In this document: one piece after another, positions 60,345 through 64,000 of the stretch
How positions within the stretch are numbered: position 1 is the first letter of the stretch
Layout: the number at the start of each line of letters is the position of its first letter
Origin: JACPDH01 sp041671505
GTDB lineage: Bacteria > Acidobacteriota > Thermoanaerobaculia > Gp7-AA8
Direction of reading: 5' to 3'
NCBI GenBank assembly: GCA_041671505.1
Contig: JBAZBK010000004.1
Location: 315,216 to 379,215 of the forward strand
DNA length: 64,000 nt
The notes under the pieces: model-generated
Told to the model about the DNA's origin: nothing
The model's database searches: none
The model's input: only the letters and a program-made list of their open reading frames with translations
Program-made: the position numbers and the translations under genes

Positions 60345-61226
60345 CTAGATCTCACCCCGCCACGCACTTCCGTGCGCACGGAACGCTTCGCGGATCGTCG
60401 CGAGCAGCTCGTCGTCGAGCGGACCCTTCGAGATCGCGTCGACCGCTTCGTTGAGCCGTCCCGACATCGTCGTTCCGAACACCGAGCAGGCGACTCCAGG
60501 CGCCCACGCGGCGAAGCGGAGCGCAACCTCGAACCAACGGTCGCCGAAGTCGAGCCCCATCGCCTTCATCCGGAGCCAGTAGGGCTCCGCGTAGTCGCCC
60601 TTCGGGCGCGCCGAGAATCGCCACGTGGCGTTTCCTGCCGGCCGCTTCGCGATGAGGCCCACGCCCTGATTCTCGGCGGCGGGCGCAACCCGGGTGAGCG
60701 CAGCCTGATCGAAGATGTTGATCGAGACCATGAGCGCGCCGAACCGGTTCGATTCGAGCGCGACGTCCGCCGGCTCGTTGTCGCCGGAGTACCCCGCGAC
60801 GCCGACCTTTCCCGCCGCGACCGCCTCGGCGAGCGCCGCGGCAATGTCGTCGCGCTGCAGCGTCTCGACCGGGCACGAGTGAAGGAACGCGATATCGATC
60901 CGATCGGTGCGCAGCAGCGCAAGGGCGCGGTCGATCCCGCGCGTGATCGTCTCACCGGTCCAGTCAGGAACCCCTTCCACGCCGTACCCGAACTTCGTCG
61001 AGAGAACGTACTCGTGGCGCCTGTGGGCAAGATGACGGCCGATCCGCTCTTCCGCGACGCCGTAGCTCGGCGCCGCGTCGATGAGCGTCATGCCGAGGTC
61101 GAGCGCCTCGTTCAGGATTCGCCCGGCGATGGCGTCGTCGAGCGACGGATCGCCGATGCGCCCCGCACCGAGTCCGAGAATCGGAACGTCGAGACCGCAG
61201 GCTCCGAGCGGGCGCGGGAAGATCAT
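60345..61226 (-). CDS. Aldo/keto reductase
   Basis: 293 residues. The catalytic set is Asp and Tyr in LIDAAPSYGVAEERIG, Lys in YVLSTKFGYG and His in FLHSCPVE. The barrel includes VGVAGYSGDNEP and VACSVFGTTMSGRLNEA. The pattern suits the AKR subfamily of L-galactose or D-threo-aldose dehydrogenase type; the substrate is unknown. It is the last ordinary gene before the cassette region. Confidence 0.9.
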   Translation of the reverse strand: MIFPRPLGACGLDVPILGLGAGRIGDPSLDDAIAGRILNEALDLGMTLIDAAPSYGVAEERIGRHLAHRRHEYVLSTKFGYGVEGVPDWTGETITRGIDRALALLRTDRIDIAFLHSCPVETLQRDDIAAALAEAVAAGKVGVAGYSGDNEPADVALESNRFGALMVSINIFDQAALTRVAPAAENQGVGLIAKRPAGNATWRFSARPKGDYAEPYWLRMKAMGLDFGDRWFEVALRFAAWAPGVACSVFGTTMSGRLNEAVDAISKGPLDDELLATIREAFRAHGSAWRGEI

Positions 61227-61385
61227 GCCTCAGTGTGGACCCTGCGGCGCTGATCGCGCAACCCGTGGCGCCGATCTCCCGCCGTCCGCCGCGCCTAATC
61301 GCTTCTCTCCGCCCGATGCTCGCTCCGAACTCGCCTGCGCCCGTGCCAGCAAATGCCGGTTCGTTCATCGAATCGAAGGCGCAAG

Positions 61386-61769
61386 TCAGGCTCCGTTGAA
61401 CAGCCGCTGCGCAATCACCCTGCACTGATTGGCGAGCAGCGGATCGTGCGTCGCGAGCGCGTATGCCTCCGCCCGACGCAGCCCTTCGCGAAGCGATGGG
61501 GTCGACAAGGAAAGCTTCACGGGCTTCACGGTCAGCTCCTCGAGACTGGTCAGCGCAGACCGGAGCTGCAGCGACTGGAGCTGATCGACCGTGTCGGGCC
61601 GGCTTCGATGGCTGTTCAGCGTGCTCACGGCGAAGACGACCTTCTCGAGATCTCTCCCCACGAGAACGCTGCGCAACTCCCGCTCGGCGACCACGGAGTG
61701 CCCGGCCCAGCCGAGACCGAAGCTGACCACGATGGCGAGAACCACGGAGACAAAAGACTGGCGACTCAC
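61386..61769 (-). CDS. Small membrane-anchored or secreted protein, unknown function
   Basis: 127 residues. An N-terminal hydrophobic helix (about 6-28, FVSVVLAIVVSFGLGWAG) is followed by a soluble helical domain (LREGLRRAEAYALATHDPLL). It starts three bases after the stop of the upstream minus-strand gene, so the two form an operon. No family recognised. It may belong to the last integron cassette, but no attC was found downstream. Confidence 0.6.
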   Translation of the reverse strand: MSRQSFVSVVLAIVVSFGLGWAGHSVVAERELRSVLVGRDLEKVVFAVSTLNSHRSRPDTVDQLQSLQLRSALTSLEELTVKPVKLSLSTPSLREGLRRAEAYALATHDPLLANQCRVIAQRLFNGA

Positions 61770-61772
61770 GAT

Positions 61773-62390
61773 TCACCTCGTATTCACGGGTCTGACGTTG
61801 ATGCCGAACTCCGCCGGGCGTCCCTGCTGACACGGAACACCTCCTGACAGCACAAATCGCGGATATGGCTCGATCAGCCCGGAGTCGCTTCGAAGGATCA
61901 GCACTCCGGACTCTACGGGGTGGGGCATGTACATCGCCTGGACCACCCGATCGATGAGCTCGCGCAATGCCTTTCGTGAATTCTGATCGCCGGCGCGGAT
62001 GGCTGGCGCAAGGCCATAGAGAGCCTTCTCCACGGAGGGTGGATTCGAGTCGATTCGCTCACCGAGCGTGCGAAGCACGTACCGAATCCCCAACTGCTCG
62101 ATGGCAAGCTCGAGGAACGAACCCACACTGCTCGCATTCGCGTGGTCCAACCCCCAGTCCATCAAGCTGCGGAACCCATCTTTGTCCTCGACACATCGTT
62201 TTGCGCCATCGAGCGCCACGAGGTACCGCTCGGGATGGTCTGGAACGAGCATCGACTCGATGAACTCCCAGGCGACATCGCCCGGTGCAGACCGGATGGC
62301 CTGATGGAACCGAGTGCGGCTCCTGGCGTCACCCTTCCTGACCGCCGCAAACGCCTGCCTGATCCGTGTCAAGTCGTGGTCTTCGCGCAT
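61773..62390 (-). CDS. Cassette-associated protein, unknown function
   Basis: 205 residues, GGAGAG upstream. The start lies 20 nt beyond an attC site, the position expected for a cassette gene. The N-terminal part is helical (LTRIRQAFAAVRKGDARSRT) and includes HEAT-like stretches such as YLVALDGAKRCVEDKDGFRS. The C-terminus is Pro/Gly-rich (FVLSGGVPCQQGRPAEFGIN). No motif recognised. Confidence 0.6.
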   Translation of the reverse strand: MREDHDLTRIRQAFAAVRKGDARSRTRFHQAIRSAPGDVAWEFIESMLVPDHPERYLVALDGAKRCVEDKDGFRSLMDWGLDHANASSVGSFLELAIEQLGIRYVLRTLGERIDSNPPSVEKALYGLAPAIRAGDQNSRKALRELIDRVVQAMYMPHPVESGVLILRSDSGLIEPYPRFVLSGGVPCQQGRPAEFGINVRPVNTR

Positions 62391-62410
62391 GGATGGATCG
62401 CTCTCCGGAT

Positions 62411-62470
62411 CCCTAACGTCGGAAACAAGCCGCGCCGCGAAGCGGCGTCGGCTTGAGAGAATTGTTACGC
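62411..62470 (-). other. Integron attC site (60 bp)
   Basis: Read on the minus strand: GCGTAAC (R''), then AATTCTCTCAAGCCGACGCC, apical GCTTCGCGGC, GCGGCTTGTTTCCGAC, and GTTAGGG (R'). Internal arms CAAGCCG/CGGCTTG and GCCGC/GCGGC pair. It begins three bases after the stop of the lipoprotein gene, as expected for a cassette. The sequence closely resembles short attC sites of mobile-integron cassettes. Confidence 0.9.
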
Positions 62471-62472
62471 CG

Positions 62473-63084
62473 TCATTCCCAACCGCCCGTCTTTCCCATT
62501 GCCTTCACGACAAAAGCGCTCGCCCGAGGATCTTCGTTGACGACTTCGATCTGCAGCGAGTAGACACCCTCCGGCCGTGGCGAGAACGCACTTCCGAAGC
62601 CCTCATCTGGTTTTACTCCCAGAGCTTCGAATCCAACGGAGCCATCTGGCAATGGAACATCTCGACCTTCACCTTGGCGGTAGACGAAGGCTTCAGCATG
62701 GTGAGGCGATCCTGACCATGTCCATTTGTCTAAGGGTCCGACCTCGTCGATGATCACGCGGGACTGTTCGTCGGTCAGCGTCAGGCGGACTACTGTACTG
62801 ATGGGACGCGAGTCGTAAATCGACGTTCCTGTGGGCGACTTTCCGGTCACGTCGAATCCGAGAACGAAGTAAGCTTTCGGCAACCCAGCGAGTCGAAATG
62901 TGTTCACGCCTGGTTTAGTGAGATCAACCGGTCCGAGCATGAGGACGAATCGCTCGGAGGGCGACAACGGACTGTCCGCGAGTGCACCGTCTCCCGAGTA
63001 CTTCATCTCATTGCATGCCCATGTGAATCCACAGAGCATGACGATGACTCCGACACGTATGACTCGAACGACGTTCTGCCTCAT
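62473..63084 (-). CDS. Cassette-encoded lipoprotein, unknown function
   Basis: 203 residues, GGAG five bases before ATG 63084. The N-terminus MRQNVVRVIRVGVIVMLCG ends in the lipobox FTWAC, so the mature protein is lipid-anchored. The rest is beta-rich (FRLAGLPKAYFVLGFDVTGK, then TTVVRLTLTDEQSRVIIDEV-like strands and YSLQIEVVNEDPRA), compatible with an extracytoplasmic beta-sandwich. It is bounded by attC sites at 63135-63239 and 62411-62470, so it is a complete cassette. No family recognised. Confidence 0.7.
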   Translation of the reverse strand: MRQNVVRVIRVGVIVMLCGFTWACNEMKYSGDGALADSPLSPSERFVLMLGPVDLTKPGVNTFRLAGLPKAYFVLGFDVTGKSPTGTSIYDSRPISTVVRLTLTDEQSRVIIDEVGPLDKWTWSGSPHHAEAFVYRQGEGRDVPLPDGSVGFEALGVKPDEGFGSAFSPRPEGVYSLQIEVVNEDPRASAFVVKAMGKTGGWE

Positions 63085-63134
63085 TGGACTCCGGTGGTGA
63101 TTGACATCGATACGACTCAGCTTCGTTGTGAGGC

Positions 63135-63239
63135 GCCTAACGTTCGCGGTTCAGCTGTGCCAACGCGCACGCGCTGAAGAAACCAGACTTCAAAGCCTTG
63201 AGCTGCGCGTTGGCATCGGCTGCAACTGCCATGTTAGGC
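63135..63239 (-). other. Integron attC site (105 bp)
   Basis: On the minus strand it runs from GCCTAAC (63239-63233) to GTTAGGC (63141-63135). Inner arms CCAACGCGC and GCGCGTTGG pair perfectly. GGCAGTTGCAGC and GCTGAACC pair with one unpaired G, the extrahelical base typical of attC. A long apical region of about 40 nt separates the arms. Confidence 0.92.
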
Positions 63240-63307
63240 CGCCGTCTTTGCCAGCGATGTTTAAGGGGCAAGATGTACCTTTCGTTTCCGGGCTATCGGT
63301 GCCTACC

Positions 63308-63733
63308 TCAAACTGGAGCAGGCCAGAACCGAGATGAGATCGCCGCAGTTGCGGGGCCGATGGCGTGAGTAACCTTGCGGCTCAGTGAAACCTCCAAAGC
63401 CTGAAGCGCCTCCAGCGTTTCCCGCGCTAGCCAGCGAACTCGCTCCTCCTCGGACAAGTCGCGAACGCTTTGTTGAGTAACCTCGATGGTAGCCGACGTG
63501 TGCCTTTTTGAGGACGAGTATCGGCCGAGCTTTCGGCCTTTCGCAGCGTTGGGCATTCCGTGGTTATCGAACTGAAACTGAACGTAGATTGTCTGAAGTT
63601 CAGGGGTTCCCGACATCCCTTCCAAGGCACGCTCGAGCTCGTCGTGAAATTGATCGAATGCGTCCTCGAACGAGGCCGCCAGGTCAGGATGGCGCACGTA
63701 GTTTACGATCGTATTTACGATGACGGGTTGCAT
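63308..63733 (-). CDS. Cassette-encoded protein, unknown function
   Basis: 141 residues. The sequence is soluble with a helical N-terminus (VNYVRHPDLAASFEDAFDQF), a beta pair (LQTIYVQFQFDNHG) and a helical C-terminus (LSEEERVRWLARETLEALQA). No signal peptide or catalytic motif. It lies between attC sites at 63749-63850 and 63135-63239, so it is the gene of one cassette. Its start is 16 nt from the upstream attC. An immunity-type protein is one possibility, unsupported by any motif. Confidence 0.7.
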   Translation of the reverse strand: MQPVIVNTIVNYVRHPDLAASFEDAFDQFHDELERALEGMSGTPELQTIYVQFQFDNHGMPNAAKGRKLGRYSSSKRHTSATIEVTQQSVRDLSEEERVRWLARETLEALQALEVSLSRKVTHAIGPATAAISSRFWPAPV

Positions 63734-63748
63734 TCGTGGCTCCCGGCG

Positions 63749-63850
63749 GCCTAACGCCCGCGCTAAGCCGCTTCAACGCGCCCTCGCTGCCCGATCAGCT
63801 TACAACACATGGTGTGGCGCGTTGAAGTCGGCTTGATCGTACTCTTAGCT
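63749..63850 (-). other. Integron attC site (102 bp, slightly degenerate)
   Basis: On the minus strand it ends in GTTAGGC (63755-63749), but its other end reads AGCTAAG instead of a consensus RYYYAAC. Inner arms AAGCCGACTTCAACGCGCC and GGCGCGTTGAAGCGGCTT pair well, with one mismatch region. It marks the boundary of a cassette whose gene would lie to the right. Confidence 0.8.
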
Positions 63851-63880
63851 CAATTTTAGTCGTGAGTGGGAAGATGTAGA

Positions 63881-64000
63881 GGGCTCCTCGTCCTCGCTGT
63901 ATAGAGCAGCGCCGACGTTAACTCGAAAGGAGCCCGTCCAAACGAGAAAGGAGCCCGTCGTGAAGAGTACAACCCGTCCGCTGGTCGATGCCACCCTGTC
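63881..64000 (+). other. Unusual leader with repeated Shine-Dalgarno
   Basis: GGGCTCCTCG at 63881 is mirrored by AGGAGCCC. GAAAGGAGCCCGTC occurs twice (63926-63939 and 63947-63960), 21 nt apart, directly before a GTG start. It replaces the gene expected upstream of the last attC. Confidence 0.5.
63961..64000 (+). CDS. Start of an unidentified gene (cut by the right edge)
   Basis: GTG 63961 follows AAAGGAG and opens VKSTTRPLVDATL before the window ends. It runs against the direction of the cassette genes. A transposase or other mobile-element gene is possible given the position, but 13 residues are too few to tell. Confidence 0.35.

Noticed and set aside
61227..61385. A fourth attC site left of the cassette genes
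   Set aside because: Only a weak ATTAGGC is present on the minus strand; no opposing core or paired arms.
63881..64000. A named insertion sequence at the right edge
   Set aside because: Only 13 codons of the gene are visible and no terminal repeat pair can be closed within the window.

Overview
The window is GC-rich bacterial chromosome from a Gram-negative organism: it has lipoproteins with lipoboxes, Tat substrates, an NtrY-like kinase and PilZ/GGDEF signalling. The propionyl-CoA-carboxylase-type subunit, DUF2339 giant protein, HSDL2-like dehydrogenase and abundant intergenic 7-bp-period palindromes suggest Acidobacteriota or a neighbouring phylum. That is an inference; no rRNA or other marker gene is present. 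All calls come from reading the sequence and from family knowledge, with no database search.

Layout. 1-6.5 kb: an edge-truncated metallopeptidase, a macro-domain deacetylase, an acyl-CoA carboxylase beta subunit, a CNNM/CBS protein, a class III CoA-transferase, a zinc-ribbon protein and tRNA-Gln(CUG). 7-24.6 kb: a Tat-exported PhoD phosphatase, a PAS-PAS-GGDEF diguanylate cyclase, a TMEM175-type channel, a DUF2339 giant membrane protein, an acyltransferase, two DinB proteins, a ketopantoate reductase/racemase-like pair, and GT2 plus GT2-GT4 glycosyltransferases. 25-38.5 kb: secreted and membrane proteins (a trypsin-fold protease with a MopE-type tail, an M48 protease, a D,D-carboxypeptidase), an SDR/Hpt/crotonase run, purM-purN, a FabH-like synthase and Hsp33. 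38.7-46 kb: an apparent selenocysteine peroxiredoxin next to a PrdB/GrdB-like protein, a Tat protein/amidase pair, an aldo-keto reductase, Mog, NamZ and a pseudouridine synthase. 46-60 kb: a 1388-residue NtrY-like kinase coupled to a CAP protein, a sugar transferase opposite a PilZ protein, a SAM hydrolase-family protein, and the DUF2064 glycosyltransferase/nnr/tsaE operon. 61-64 kb: part of an integron cassette array.

Three things stand out. First, the peroxiredoxin at 38768-39280 has an in-frame TGA exactly at the peroxidatic cysteine, followed by a SECIS-like hairpin, and contains no cysteine at all. Second, the right end carries three attC recombination sites (62411-62470, 63135-63239, 63749-63850) flanking minus-strand genes of unknown function. 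Third, the intergenic spaces are full of unrelated-looking palindromes that share one architecture: arms made of degenerate 7-nt tandem repeats in inverted orientation. Several of these provide the stop codon or C-terminal tail of the adjacent gene.

Many genes are translationally coupled by ATGA, GTGA or TGATG overlaps: panE/racemase, the two glycosyltransferases, Hpt/crotonase, purM/purN, Tat protein/amidase, mog/namZ, kinase/CAP, and DUF2064/nnr/tsaE.
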